Source: Urechis unicinctus (Eukaryota; Annelida; Polychaeta; Xenopneusta; Urechidae). From it: a stretch of 64,000 nt of DNA. Below, piece by piece: positions 45,144 through 59,141 of the stretch. Made by a program: the position numbers and the translations under genes. Position 1 is the stretch's first letter. Every line of letters begins with the position of its first letter. The DNA is taken from assembly GCA_034190875.2 (NCBI GenBank), contig CM067354.1, positions 46,879,537-46,943,536 on the forward strand, in the 5' to 3' direction. Below the pieces are notes generated by a model that did no database searches, was not told where the DNA came from, and was given only the letters and a program-made list of their open reading frames with translations.

Positions 45144-45216
45144 TAGTGAGGTAAATGGTTTCACAATATGATTGGTTACTAGTATATTATTATGGTAGTC
45201 ACATGTATCATTATTT

Positions 45217-46734
45217 GCTTGCCTGAGCCTATTATATGGTGAAAGTTATTGTGGGTGTATTAATGCTGCCATGTCGCCAAAGTGAGCAGCTGCATTGAAT
45301 CGTCAAATACGCGAGCGCAAAATACAAGTTCAGTAAATTTCCTTCTGTCACTTTTCTTCGACAAATGCTGTATTTTGTTTGGAACCTTCCATAAGACAAA
45401 CGCATATACAACAGATGGTGGCCTATTCAAAAAATAATTACGCCCTGGTACTTGACTGCCAATCTCAGTGATAGACCCACAAGTATTCATGCAGCTTTAA
45501 AATAACAGATGGATTTAGAAATATATGCTGAGAAAACTCGTATGAATTGCTCCCTTATATAAGTGCCTTACACAAGTTACGCCCATAACAGAGAAATGGA
45601 TTGCATTTCAGCGTGCTGATGTGAACAGCTTTGTTGCAAGAGTTTGCCATACACTTGCCAATTGTTATTCTGGCCGTATAACAATTGTTCGTTTGCGTAT
45701 CTTACAATTTATCAGACTAATAAAACGTTTGTTATCATTGTTGCATAGACGATCATCGTGTGTAAGCTCCATCTAATTGCGGCATTTGTTTTTCAAGTAG
45801 GAAAGATGTTTGGGGAAAGCGATAATTTGATCGTAACCGCTTAAAAGACATAGTAAAAGTATTACCTTAAATACAACGCCATGCTGCTGAGCTCCTTCCT
45901 CGAGCTCAATGTTTGATGGAGCTTACCTACATACTGATGCGTCAACGTCAACTTGTGTAATATTGCCTAACCAAATATTAACCTAATATTGCAAATCAAT
46001 TAATTTTCTCTTTTTGAAACTGGCACCACTTGAGTAGCGGCCAAGCTTTTGTCGGGGTATTTTATGGAAAATAAAGTGCCATAATTGATTGCCCTTTGGA
46101 GGCTAATCGATAACTGTGTATGATTCCTTATGCAATGTAGTATTGATTTAGAAACAGCTAGTGAGCGAGACTAACGTCAATTGTGCCAATTGACCAGAGT
46201 GTGCCTTGGTTCACATAGGCAAAGGCGATTGGACACCGTACGTGGTTGGCAAACATAATGCAAGAGTATGGGTTATCTATCTTAATGCAGAAGACCGTGT
46301 TATTTTTTCACTATATGCAAACTCAGCTATGGGTATGTCCATTTTTTGTTATAAGGGACTTTATGAGCAGAGAGTGCTGCAGGTAAATGTTTTTGATATT
46401 GATTTCTGGTAATGCAACGGTAAGTTATTAATTCAGTACACCTATGTGAAGCAAAAGCATATATCTGCAGGTGTTCGAATGATCTATACATTTGTAGTTA
46501 TATCCTTTCTGTCGCGGTATATATCACAACAAGTGATATTCAGGCTGCTTAGATAGCCACTCAGTGCAAGTTGACTTTTTGTTCCATCCATTCATTAGAT
46601 GTTAATCAAACCACATGCATGCTTAAGGAGCCAAGCTTAGGCGCGAAAATTCGGAAAACTCGCGAGTGTATTGCATGATGTGATGGGATGTTCTATCCAA
46701 CTTGAACAAGGCGCTTGCCTGAGCCTATTATATG
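45217..46734 (+). repeat. 22-bp direct repeat within the unit (45217-45238 and 46713-46734)
   Basis: The 22-bp block beginning GCTTGCCTGAGCC and ending TATTATATG occurs exactly twice in copy B, 1,496 bp apart. The second site is kept in A (about 36584) and C (about 56560). The first is absent in A and altered in C. It could be a recombination footprint. Confidence 0.7.
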
Positions 46735-49284
46735 TAGAATGAATAAATGTGCGTACAGTTTTTGGAACATTTTATGAACCTCCCTGCGTACACAATGGTA
46801 TATATAACCAGAATCATCATATCAACTGGGAGTAACGTTGTTTAAAATTCAAGACTGATTCGAAAACTGTTCAATTGTATATAGTACGTTGACTAATCTT
46901 CGATGTCCTGTTTATTTACTGTGCCGCACGCCACATTATCGGGTAATTATATATCATTTGTAGAAATTTATCTAAGCACAGATGCCGATGCAATGAACCT
47001 TTTCTGCACATGATACATATGGAAGAAGCCACCAGGTTGACTATTTTTGTGAATCATTAGCCTTTTGCAAGGAAATGTGCATTTATAATGATACTGATAA
47101 GAGGCGATATATAAAGGGTGTGTAACATAGCTACACACCGTGCGATTTCCACGCTAATCCAATACCGAAATGTTGAAATTAGTTGCTTACATGTCCACTC
47201 ATCAATAGCTGACCTGCAGGATCGTAGTGATACAACGTGCGCATTGTGACAACCGCTCCTCTGCAAAACAATTGCTCAATTCACTGCTTATTGCTCATCA
47301 ACGGTAATGGCGTGTCGCTGCAAACGGTTCATGTTTGGCCAAAGTGGGCAACTGATACACCATTGCTGGTTGGAAACCATTTTGGGTTAGATATACGTAT
47401 CTAGAGTTTGAGATTGGTCCAATGTTTCCAGTGCTGAGTAGTTTCTTCGAAGATGACAGCTGCACGTATTTTGACATCTTTGATCTTTTGAGTAATTGCA
47501 GTCCGTTGCTATAGTGTCAAGCCGGTTACTTCCTATATCACCACCCACCACCTCCCTTCTCACTTTGGAATATTTACTCAAGTCTCATTAATCATATATA
47601 CGTAGTTCGATCATCTTAAACACAACCTATAGGATAGTTATGATCTCCAATATGTATTGAGCACCTGTCTATTGTACCGTACATCAACAAAGTCGTATAT
47701 TTGCCACAAGGCGCATCTCATTTATGTATCATTGCAATGTATTCATGGCAATCTATTACACGCCTTATAATCAAGTCACTGAAGAAATCAATCAGATAGT
47801 TCAGTGTCGACTGGACATACAACCTGCCCCTAGAGCTGCATCGTGTATGCCAGTTAATAACTAGATATGTTTTATATTCCAATTTTGGAAATCCATTACT
47901 TTCGTTGTGCAACGCGCCATCAGCATCGTATATTGGTGACCTTTCCTTAACCGAGGAAGTTTGGCTACACACTGAGACTGGTTGCAACACATTTTTCGTT
48001 CTTTTCAGTCTTAAGGCATCAGCAACTGAAGACGAAGGTGTGCGCTTGACAATAAGTGGGATGATTAAGAACACAAACGAGGCTGACTGGATCACCAAGT
48101 GATTCTCAGAAACAGCGTAAATGCCACTCTTAGCAGTGTTACTTGCTTGACTGCCATTCATACACCTTGTTGCTAGAAGACAGTTTGATGGAAGAAATAT
48201 ATGTAAATATGAAGTGAAGTGAGCTTGATATGGCAATATCTGAGCGATAATTTGTATGAATGTATGTTCTTGTATTTTCAACTTTTGGCCATATATACGA
48301 AAATTCTGAGAAATACGTCTCCGCATGGGGCAGCGCAACACGCCGTAACTGCATGTACGGATGACCAATCAGAATAAAGTGTGCTAGTTCAAAGTATTGC
48401 GTTTAGCATCCCTGTGCAAATAATAAATACCCTAGGTGCGTATAACACGCCTGCATCTATCTGTGCATCGTAGTGACGATGTGTTCCCCCCATTACTTAC
48501 ACATGAAATTCTGGTTGCACATGATATTCAAATTGTATTTCCCAATTACTAAGTTTCGTTACATTCGATATGTTTTCTAGATCAGTTGACACGTACTATG
48601 TCGTATTTATCAAACAAATTCGTTGGCCAATTGACTACTCAGCCACAAAAAAGCAAATGTTTCAAGGTTTGATATGTTGGGAGCTACCCGAAATAAGAGC
48701 TGCGTTAACAGATAAGCATTGATTGTGCATAATGAATGAAAACTGAAACATGCGAAGGAATTATGCTTGGAATTGTTGTCTGTCTATAACGTCCCTCATT
48801 TATTTTGCTGTCGTATAAACTTCGATTATTGCGTCCACGGCCACGGCATCGACATGGTCTGGGATCAAATATCGTTTACAAGTCGGATATTCAGATGACA
48901 TCAAGGCCAGGTGATTTACATTTACTCTCTCGATAGCAATCAATTCTGCCTCAGCGAGCTCAACATAAACTGCGAATGACGTGTTAGTATCCTGACGATG
49001 GATCTCCCAGCGAATATATGTCTCACTGCTGACAGGTATATTGCTGAGAAAATAACGCTTCACTTCGAGTCCAACGAATCTGATCGATGCATTTTGAATA
49101 GTTGAAAGTAACTTGCTACTCATACATCTGGCGTTTTATTGAGTTTCGTCTTTGTCCAACGGGCGAAAACCATTCTGAAACAATCGATGCTGGTGAGCGT
49201 CATTTGTCAATGTAACCATGTATATTCGACATAAAGATGCCATCAAGTACACTTGTGATCTATTTGTTTTGTACGTTTTAGACC

Positions 49285-49804
49285 TTACAAGTTTATAACG
49301 AACTGTTCAATACCAACTGTTGTATGTTCAAATACAAACGCGCTATATGGTCGATGATATGGTCGTTTTTTATACGTATTGTACCTAGGCATGCGACCTA
49401 ACACCCCGTTAACACACTGCTTAAGACCGAGTTGCGCGTTGATCTCCATCACTCGCCATCTGTCTCCATCGATATCAGAGAGGTGAGTGTATGGAACTGT
49501 TCTAAATCCTCGCAAAGGTTTTACGACCATCGCAAAAACATAATCGGTATGCTAATCGATCTTAATAAGCTCGCGCAAGTCTTAACTCGGCATCACAGGT
49601 CGTAATGCGCTCGATTTGAGGCTGCTATAATGATCGCAATCTTTAGAAACTTCTCTACGCCGGTTTGTGCTGTGTTTTCCATCCAGAGCACGAATGGCAA
49701 AAGGCACTTGCCACCTCCTCTCCAACTCTGTGGCGACCTCCTTCTGGTGTAGTTGGTGTCTTGAAGTCTTCATCCCTGTAGGCATTGATAATGGCCTGGC
49801 ACAT
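49285..49804 (-). pseudogene. HARBI1-like transposase relic, copy B
   Basis: The same structure as in copy A: the CQAIINAYRDE block begins at 49804, the ERRWQVPFAIRALDGKH frame is at 49785-49582 and the RWRV-bearing frame at 49530-49285. It keeps the same frameshift between the first two blocks, so that lesion predates duplication. The residue after GKH is Ser here and Gly in A and C. Confidence 0.68.
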
Positions 49805-52790
49805 GTTAAATCTGGTCTTCTTTCTTGATCAAAAGGGCCAAGAGTACATAATCCATGTCAGGGTCCATGTCGTCTATTATGTGGCATATGGATAACTGCT
49901 ATGATCGCCAACGGTCGCATTCATTTATATGCGTGTCTGATGGTCAGTTCGCCCGTGTCACCTAAACTCCCATTTAAAGTCTTGAACAGGTTGCTTAAGT
50001 TGCATGAAGTCTAAAACAATACTCATGCTAGTCCTAATAGGGTTGCAACTCAATCGCATACACACACAGCGATCGCTGACGGTTGAAACGCTCGCCATCG
50101 GGCTCGTTTAGCAATCTCAATGCGGTAGCAAGTCGATCTCTATCGTTGCATAGGGCACTCAACTCGGTCGCTGCTGACCCGCTAATTAAGCGCCTGTAGA
50201 CTCGTAAAGTAGACGTCATTGAGACCCGATTGGCAAAACTTCCAATAGGTTTTGGAGTGTGCAGTAATAGTGTGCATGTATTGGCAGACGAATTTGTACC
50301 GATGTGTCATATACACCCTGATAGCTGTACAGCCACTATGAAGCAGTACGTGTTGCAACATATGCGTAATTCGGTATCCACACTAGACATGGTATCAAAA
50401 CAACATATTGTAAAATCCGAAACCAAACGCACATATAACAAGATGGGTCTAGCTTTTCTTGACGATATTCCGTTCATTACATGATGTACATAACTTTGTA
50501 TAGAATAGCACCGGCACATGTATTGAAACACTTAAGCACATATCAATGCCGTATATTATTGTCAGACCTGCCTACAGAGCATATAAATGCCCAAATTATA
50601 GGTGATCTAACTGGCCAGTTGTAAGGACCTGTTTTTAATACACATAATGATGGGGAGGGAGTCTGTATTGTTGAAGATGGTCATGTATAATCATGTATAA
50701 GCGATTCTGGTGAGAATCACTGGTCAGTAGTTCGCTAGAGTATTGGTCTCGGATGCCTTCAGCCCATGGATGCATATTTCCAAGCGACGGCAAATAATAC
50801 CGAGCGTGTAAGTAAAACCTTTAATAGCTCAGCTGAAGAATATATTTTACAGAGGTATCGACCATATATCAACATTTACTTTGGGGGTACGTTTAGATGT
50901 TACGACAATAAATTTATAACATTACCGTTCTAAATGCTCGCACAAACAAACCCATGCCCACATGTCGTGGCAACCCAGGATTTATCTAAAACTTATAAAA
51001 GACGCAAAGACAACAGCGTGGTGCACTGGAGGCGTGTTTACATATATTGTCGCCGATAGGTCTTTCTGACGTAGTGTAGGGTATGCGCTGGTAGCGTAGC
51101 GCTGTTGGGTAGGTGTAGAGGGCTGGAACATGGCAAACGTCAAAGCCACCGCAAAATGTTTAGGTTTTCAATCAATGTTTCATTATCATGCCATAGTTCA
51201 TGTACATAAATTGTATGACACTAACCACCTCAGCAAAATGTGATTATGGATGCAATACCAGCAATCCGATTACCGACCACAAATATATGTTCTCACCATC
51301 GTAAGCAGCTCCTAGAGAATGAGAGAGAACTTATCACCACATAGGCAGATCAAGATCAAATTATTATTACTATACTCGCGCAGGACACACGGAATAGCAT
51401 AATGCTAAATTAAGTTCGCGATAGTAATAGTTACATTCGATTTGGAAACTAAAAGACTGCAGCTTATGATAAAGTGCTATCACATAAATGTCGATGCCTT
51501 CGATTACGTTACTGCTTTGGAGAAGTAAATCCATATGAGATACCTTAAATGCATTCCCGAGTCGACCTCAAATGCATTCTAGATTCATCCAAGGTAAACT
51601 ATCAGCGTGTGGTGCATTGAGCAAAGCATGTAATTTAATGCAAAAAGAACCGTTCATTCTTACAGAAATAGTTTTTATCTTCAAATAATTGCTAAAATAT
51701 GCGGTCTGTGGATCCAACTCATTGTTCCATGATTGCCATGCTTGGTGCTGCGTTACAAAGCAACAGGCCATCAAAGGCGTCGTGCCGCCAGCCGACACGA
51801 TCCGTTTGCAGTAAAATAAATGAATATTGCGTGGAGTTTTAGTGTCAATCTGAAAACTCTAACAGGCTGGTGTTTCGTATATGTTTTACATATATGTGGC
51901 GACGTTTCAATCATTGCATCTTGAAACTTGCATGGTAAATAGAAGCCCTGGTACGTTATATTTGATTTTATTTCTTGGTCAATTATCTTATAATTGCAAA
52001 TGATGTTTACTACTCTGCAATGCAACAAAGCAAATATATCGTGGAGATGTCTCTATATTTTCTTATATTATTGTTGTAGACTATCCAATATAATAAATGG
52101 ATATTTGTCCTTACACTCGCTATTTAGTAATGCAATGGGATATGGGTTCTTGCACAAGCTACATATTTAATAAACATGTGAGTACAATAGCCATGTTTGA
52201 TTTCAGCTGTAGTTACTGTGCTAAATCGTTGCTTATTATTCCTTAAAGCTTTGAGCAAAAGACAGCAGTACCATAAGAACTACTGAGTGCACCAAATTTT
52301 CTCGGGCTATTATTTACTACCCCTGAGGTGCTTTGGTCCAACGTTCTACAATCGGAAACCATGATAACGCTTACATGAACTAATTAATAAATTAATTGTG
52401 GTGCTGTCGATTTCCCGGAGCCGTTAAATTTTATACAAAAGTAAGAGATTAATGACCCTTACATTCTGTCTGGTGTACAACTGCTATTTATCGGATACCA
52501 GCTGTCGGGTAAGTACGTGATGTTTTTACCAATAAGAACGAATGAAAAATGAGAAAATAAATAATCTGCAAATTTTTACACGGGCTAGTAAATTGGCTTA
52601 AAGCACAGATGTGTGGCATCTAAGTGTACTCGACTGGAAGTAAACAAAAGATATCAGCTGACTTTAATAATTTGGTGAGCAGCTGAACCCGAATCAGCAG
52701 CGTATTCTATTCGGCAATCATCATGTTGCTGTGCGTGTTGCCAAATGGTTCAATTACAATGACAGCTTATAATTTCAAGCAAACGAGTCG

Positions 52791-53176
52791 CACTCCAATG
52801 TACATCTATCTGTCTTGGTGACTTGTTGCACTTGCACTCGCACCTGACGCCTGGAATTCAGCATATCGAAACAAAACAGTAACATTGCTTACATTGACTA
52901 TATAATACTCGGCAGGATTTACCACGGCCGGTATGGGAACCGAGATGAGTCGCAAAATAAATGCAATGTTATGATAGTTTTACAACCAGACATCATTTGG
53001 GTGGTATAATTCAAAAGTGTACAAAAAGCACAAACGTTCCACAGAAGACAAAATCAGCAAACCCCCCTATAGGCTCTTTTTATACTTATAACATTTCATG
53101 AGAATAAGACCACACGCTCGGATGTATGCCACACAGATGAGATAATTTTTATCCTTACAAAACCGCACATTTCATG
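52791..53176 (+). repeat. Relocated block in copy B (equivalent of A 42456-42840)
   Basis: CACTCCAATGTAC at 52791 follows AAACGAGTCG directly. In A these sequences are more than 1.1 kb apart and in the opposite order: 42456 lies before AAACGAGTCG at about 43670. Similarity to A runs through the landmark AGCAAACCCCCCTATAGGC and ends near ACCGCA at 53167-53176. The junctions show no transposon ends. Confidence 0.88.
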
Positions 53177-53810
53177 CGATATTACGACAACCAAATTGAT
53201 AGTAACATTAAAACGAAGTCACAAATATTCTTTCATCATGAACATATTGAGCTCAGTTATTATATCAGTATTTATAGATGGTTAATCAGTCGTTTCAAAA
53301 TCCTTGCCGTGTAGTGATCGCAAACATACTTCGTTGGTTTTCATGTAACGACTTGAGACGCAACAGTTGAGGATAGCAGGCATCATTCCGTTCCATCCGA
53401 ATGCAGCAGCCTTGTGGAGGGACTAACACGCCCAGCAACAGCTAAGGTCATTAACATATACGCATTGCTATGATTGGCACGGGCATAACCTGCATTATAG
53501 TAGTATACGGTTCTATCTCTTCGAAAGGACATGACTGACAACCTTGTGGGTCATTATGCACGTGGCATATTGTTGTTAGTTAATATCTTTTGGCGACATA
53601 TCTTACGCATCGCAATCACAATATGTTCATTCGCTACGATGGGCAGCTATTTAGGTCGAAGCTTTATGTAACAACAATGAGAAAATGACGACTTCAAAAG
53701 TGTTGTTTTGTGGCGGAGATATCATACGAACATTGTCTTCCCACCTACTAACCCACCATGATTATAAGGCTACTATTACTATATGTCATATCTTTATAGT
53801 ACATATACCT
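53177..53810. other. DNA unique to copy B
   Basis: About 630 bp not found in A or C. It has no gene and ordinary composition, and then grades into a TA-type tract. Confidence 0.7.
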
Positions 53811-54487
53811 ATTAAATATATAGGTATAATAATACTTATATAGCATGTATTTATATAGTTGTAAATATATATATATTTTCTAAATCTCTCCTCCTTTAAG
53901 TATTCTCTAAATTATCTCTCTAGTCCCTAAATATATGTATGTATATATATCTATACTAGATTTATATATGCCATAGGTATGCCTAATATATATATGTTAG
54001 ATTATATCATGCATCTATAGTACCCATATTGCCTCTTCAAATAGCAAATAAACAGTATTACATAATGACGACACTACCGTATACACTGTATCACTACCTG
54101 CACACTACTGCATACTATATACAGTACCATCTCACAACGACCACCACGCATGCTACCCCACCTATGCCCACTGACATTCTACACATATATACAATCCCGC
54201 ACCCCCCAACCCCCCATATACATGTGTATCCTACAGAGCACTACACTATATAACAAAACCATATAAATGAATATATATATGTATGCAGGGATTATAAATA
54301 TATATTCATATAAACAAAAGCATAAAAATAGACCCAAGGATGGCCAAGGTAACATGGTGCGGTACAAATTAATTTAAATTATATATTGATATATATATAG
54401 TCAGATGTATATATTTATGTAGGTATATATATATACGTTTATAAAACAGAGATACTTATATATACATATATTACATATATATATATT
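53811..54487. repeat. Shortened, irregular TA tract of copy B
   Basis: The equivalent of the tracts in A and C but only about 0.7 kb. It contains an unusual C-rich interval (about 54060-54240, with runs such as CACCCCCCAACCCCCC) not seen in the other copies. The conserved island is present near 54308-54352, followed by the same short landmark as in A and C (TATACGTTTATAAA). Confidence 0.8.
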
Positions 54488-55010
54488 GTGGGAAGGAGAG
54501 AGAGAGACAGCTAGTCGGATATTAGAGAGAGAGATAAGAGAGATAGCGATATAGGGGCGCAGACTATCTGGGGCGCATATGAGGAGAATTTAGAGAGAGT
54601 AGACGAGAGAGACTATATAGAGAGGGAGAGATATATAAGAGGGAGAGAGGGGAGGGGAGTAGACTCAGTATCTAGTAGAGATTTTCCTCCCCCCTCCCTC
54701 CTCTCTGAAGAGAGACAGGAAGAGCGAGAGTCGAGGGAGAGAGCTCCTCTCTGGGAGAGGGAGCTCTCTTCCTTTTTCAGGAGAGATACAGGAGAGAGAA
54801 AGAGAGCTCTCCCTCTCTCTTACCTCGCTCTCTCTCTCCTCTCTCTCTCCTCCCTCCTTCCTCCCTCTTCTCTCCCCCTCTTTCTCCTGTCTCTCCTTCC
54901 TATCGCTCTCCTGGATCCCCTCTCTCCCTCTCTCACTCTCTCCCTCTATTATCTCTCTCTTTCCTATGTGTTTTTCTTTATAAATCCCTAACTCTCTCTC
55001 GTGCGGTCCC
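54488..55010. repeat. GA-rich then TC-rich low-complexity zone
   Basis: About 54488-54665 is dominated by GAGA steps, 54666-54810 mixes both strands' patterns, and 54811-55000 is dominated by CTCT steps. The two halves are roughly reverse-complementary in composition, so the zone could fold back on itself. Copies A and C have TA repeats at the matching place. Confidence 0.9.
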
Positions 55011-58000
55011 CTGGGTTTCCCCCTATCTTGGTTAACTAGTCAGTATATTATATATGGTAGTCACATGTATCATTATTTGCTTGGCCTGAGCCTTATTCAT
55101 ATGGTGAAAGTTATTGTGGGTGTATTAATGCTTCCATGGTCGCCAAAGTGAGCAGCTGCATTGAATCGTCCAAATACGCGAGCGCAAAAGTTCAGTAAAT
55201 TTCCTTCTGTCACTTTTTTTCGACAAATGCTGTATTTTGTTTGGGAACCTTCCATAAGACAAACGCATTACAACAGATGGTGGCCTATTCAAAAAATAAT
55301 TACGCCCTGTGTACTTGACTGCCAATCTCAGTGATAGACCCACAAGTATTCATGCAGCTTTAAAATAACAGATGGATTTAGAAATATATGCTGAGAAAAC
55401 TCGTATGAATTGCTCCCTTATATAAGTGCCTTACACAAGTTACGCCCATAACAGAGAATGTGATTGCATTTTCAGCGTGCTGATGTGAACAGCTTGTTTG
55501 CAAGAGTTTGCCATACACTTGCCAATTGTTATTCTGGCCGTATAACAATTGTTCGTTTGCGTATCTTACAATTTATCAGACTAATAAAACGTTTGTTATC
55601 ATTGTTGCATAGACGATCATCGTGTGTAAGCTCCATCTAATTGCGGCATTTGTTTTTCAAGTAGGAAAGATGTTTGGGGAAAGCGATAATTTGATCGTAA
55701 CCGCTTAAAAGACATAGTAAAAGTATTACCTTAAATACAACGCCATGCTGCTGAGCTCCTTCCTCGAGCTCAATGTTTGATGGAGCTTACCTACATACTG
55801 ATGCGTCAACGTCAACTTGTGTAATATTGCCTAACCAAATATTAACCTAATATTGCAAATCAATTAATTTTCTCTTTTTGAAACTGGCACCACTTGAGTA
55901 GCGGCCAAGCTTTTGTCGGGGTATTTTATGGTAAATAAAGTGCGATAATTGATTGCCCTTTGGAGGCTTATCGATAACTGTGTATGATTCCTTATACAAT
56001 GTAGTATTGATTTAGAAACAGCTAGTGAGCGAGACTAACGTCAATTGTGCCAATTGACCAGAGTGTGCCTTGGTTCACATAGGCAAAGGCGATTGCACAC
56101 CGTACGTGGTTGGCAAACATAATGCAAGAGTATGGGTTATCTATCAAATGCAGAAGACCGTGTTATTTTTTCACTATATGCAAACTCAGCTATGGGTATG
56201 TCCATTTTTTGTTATAAGGAAGTGCTGCAGGTAAATGTTTTTGATATTGTTTTCTGGTAATGCAACGGCGAGTTATTAATTCAGTACACCTATGTGAAGC
56301 AAAAGCATATATCTGCAGGTGTTCGAATGATCTATACATTTGTAGTTATATCCTTTCTGTCGCGGTATATATCACAACAAGTGATATTCAGGCTGCTTGG
56401 ATAGCCACTCAGTGCAAGTTGACTTTTTGTTCCATCCATTCATTAGATGTTAATCAAACCACATGCATGCTTAAGGAGCCAAGCTTAGGCGCGAAAATCG
56501 GGAAAACTTGCGAGTGTATTGCATGATGTGATGGGATGTTCTATCCAACTTGAACAAGGCGCTTGCCTGAGCCTATTATATGTAGAATGAATAAATGTGC
56601 GTACAGTTTTTGGAACATTTTATGAACCTCCCTGCGTACACAATGGTATATATAACCAGAATCATCATATCAACTGGGAGTAACGTTGTTTAAAATTCAA
56701 GACTGATTCGAAAACTGTTCAATTGTATATAGTACGTTGACTAATCTTCGATGTCCTGTTTATTTACTGTGCCGCACGCCACATTATCGGGTAATTATAT
56801 ATCATTTGTAGAAATTTAACTAAGCACAGATGCCGATGCAATGAACCTTTTTTCTGCACATGATACATATGGAAGAAGCCACCAGGTTGACTATTTTTGT
56901 GAATCATTAGCCTTTTGCAAGGAAATGTGCATTTATAATGATACTGATAAGAGGCGATATATAAAGGGTGTGTAACATAGCTACACACCGTGCGATTTCC
57001 ACGCTAATCCAATACCGAAATGTTGAAATTAGTTGCTTAAGCTGATGTCCACTCATCAATAGCTGACCTGCAGGATCGTAGTGATACAACGTTGCTATAA
57101 TGCATTCGTGACAACCGCTCCTCTGCAAAACAATTGCTCAATTCACTGCTTATTGCTCATCAACGGTAATGGCGTGTCGCTGCAAACGGTTCATGTTTGG
57201 CCAAAGTGGGCAACTGATACACCATTGCTGGTTGGAAACCATTTTGGGTTAGATATACGTATCTAGAGTTTGAGATTGGTCCAATGTTTCCAGTGCTGAG
57301 TAGTTCTTCGAAGATGACAGCTGCACGTATTTTGACATCTTTGATCTTTTGAGTAATTGCAGTCCGTTGCTATAGTGTCAAGCCGGTTACTTCCTATATC
57401 ACCACCCACCACCTCCCTTCTCACTTTGGAATATTTACTCAAGTCTCATTAATCATATATACGTAGTTCGATCATCTTAAACACAACCTATAGGATAGTT
57501 ATGATCTCCAATATGTATTGAGCACCTGTCTATTGTACCGTACATCAATAAAGTCGTATATTTGCCACAAGGCGCATCTCATTTATGTATCATTGCAATG
57601 TATTCATGGCAATCTATTACACGCCTTATAATCAAGTCACTGAAGAAATCAATCAGATAGTTCCGTGTCGACTGACATACAACCTGCCCCTGGAGCTGCA
57701 TCGTGTATGCCAGTTAATAACTAGATATGTTTTATATTCCAATTTCTGGAAATCCATTACTTTCGTTGTGCAACGCGCCATCAGCATCGTATATTGGTGA
57801 CCTTTCCTTAACCGAGGAAGTTTGGCTACACACTGAGACTGGTTGCAACAAATTTTTCGTTCTTTTCAGTCTTAAGGCATCAGCAACTGAAGACGAAGGT
57901 GTGCGCTTGACAATAAGTGGGATGATTTAGAACACAAACGAGGCTGACTGGATCACCAAGTGATTCTCAAAACAGCGTAAATGCCACTCTTAGCAGTGTT

Positions 58001-59141
58001 ACTTGCGTGACTGCCATTCATACACCTTTTTGCTAGAAGACAGTGATGGAATAAATATATGTAAATATGAAGTGAAGTGAGCTTGATATGGCAATATCTG
58101 AGCGATAATTTGTATGAATGTATGTTCTTGTATTTTCAACTTTTGGCCATATATACGAAACATTCTGAGAAACGTCTCCGCATGGGGCAGCGCGACACGC
58201 CGTAACTGCATGTACGGATGACCAATCAGTGTGCTAGTTCAAAGTATTGCGTTTAGCATCCTGTGCAAATAATAAATACCCTAGGTGCGTATAACACGCC
58301 TGCATCTATCTGTGCATCGTAGTGACGATTTGTTCCTCTCATTACTTACACATGAAATTCGGGTTGCACATGATATTCAAATTGTATTTCCCAATTACTA
58401 AGTTGCGTTACATCCGATATGTTTTCTAGATCAGTTGACACGTACTATGTCGTGTTTATCAAACAAATTCGTTGGCCAATTGACTACTCAGCCACAAAAA
58501 AGCAAATGTTTCAAGGTTTGATATGTTGGGAGCTACCCGAAATAAGAGCTGCGTTAACAGATAAGCATTGATTGTGCATAATGAATGAAAACTGAAACAT
58601 GCGAAGGAATTATGCTTGGAATTGTTGTCTGTCTATAACGTCCCTCATTTATTTTGCTGTCGTATAAACTTCGATTATTGCGTCCACGGCCACGGCATCG
58701 ACATGGTCTGGGATCAAATATCGTTTACAAGTCGGATATTCAGATGACATCAAGGCCAGGTGATTTACATTTATCTCTCTCGATAGCAATCAATTCTGCC
58801 TCAGCGAGCTCAACATAAACTGCGAATGACGTGTTAGTATCCTGACGATGGATCTCCCTGCGAATATATGTCTCATCGCTGATAGGTATATTGCTGAGAA
58901 AATAACGATTCACTTCGCTACAGATTTAATGAGTCCAACGAATCTGATCGATGCATTTTTAATAGTTGAAAGTAACTTGCTACTCATACATCTGGCGTTT
59001 TATTGAGTTTCGCCTCTGTCCAACGGGCGAAAACCATTCTGGAACAATCGATGCTGGTGAGCGTCATATGTCAATGTAACCATGTATATTCGACATAAAG
59101 ATGCCATCAAGTACACTTGTGATCTATTTGTTTTGTACGTT

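Larger units (their letters stand above)
45144..55020 (+). repeat. Macro-repeat copy B (rearranged)
   Basis: It starts just after the TA tract of A with about 580 bp shared with C but absent from A, then follows A closely to about 52280. It lacks the 968-bp segment, as C does. It has private small deletions: about 10 bp near 50848 and 20 bp near 51261, where A and C keep TTAGCCATGT and TTATATGAAGGC. At 52791 it departs from both, jumping to a relocated block and then to unique DNA. It ends in a short TA tract and a GA/TC zone. Confidence 0.93.

Noticed and set aside
47718..48368. 216-codon minus-strand open frame in copy B
   Set aside because: It starts at TTG, is broken into short pieces at the matching places in A (37974-38255) and C (57999-58211), and resembles no family. 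It is open by chance.
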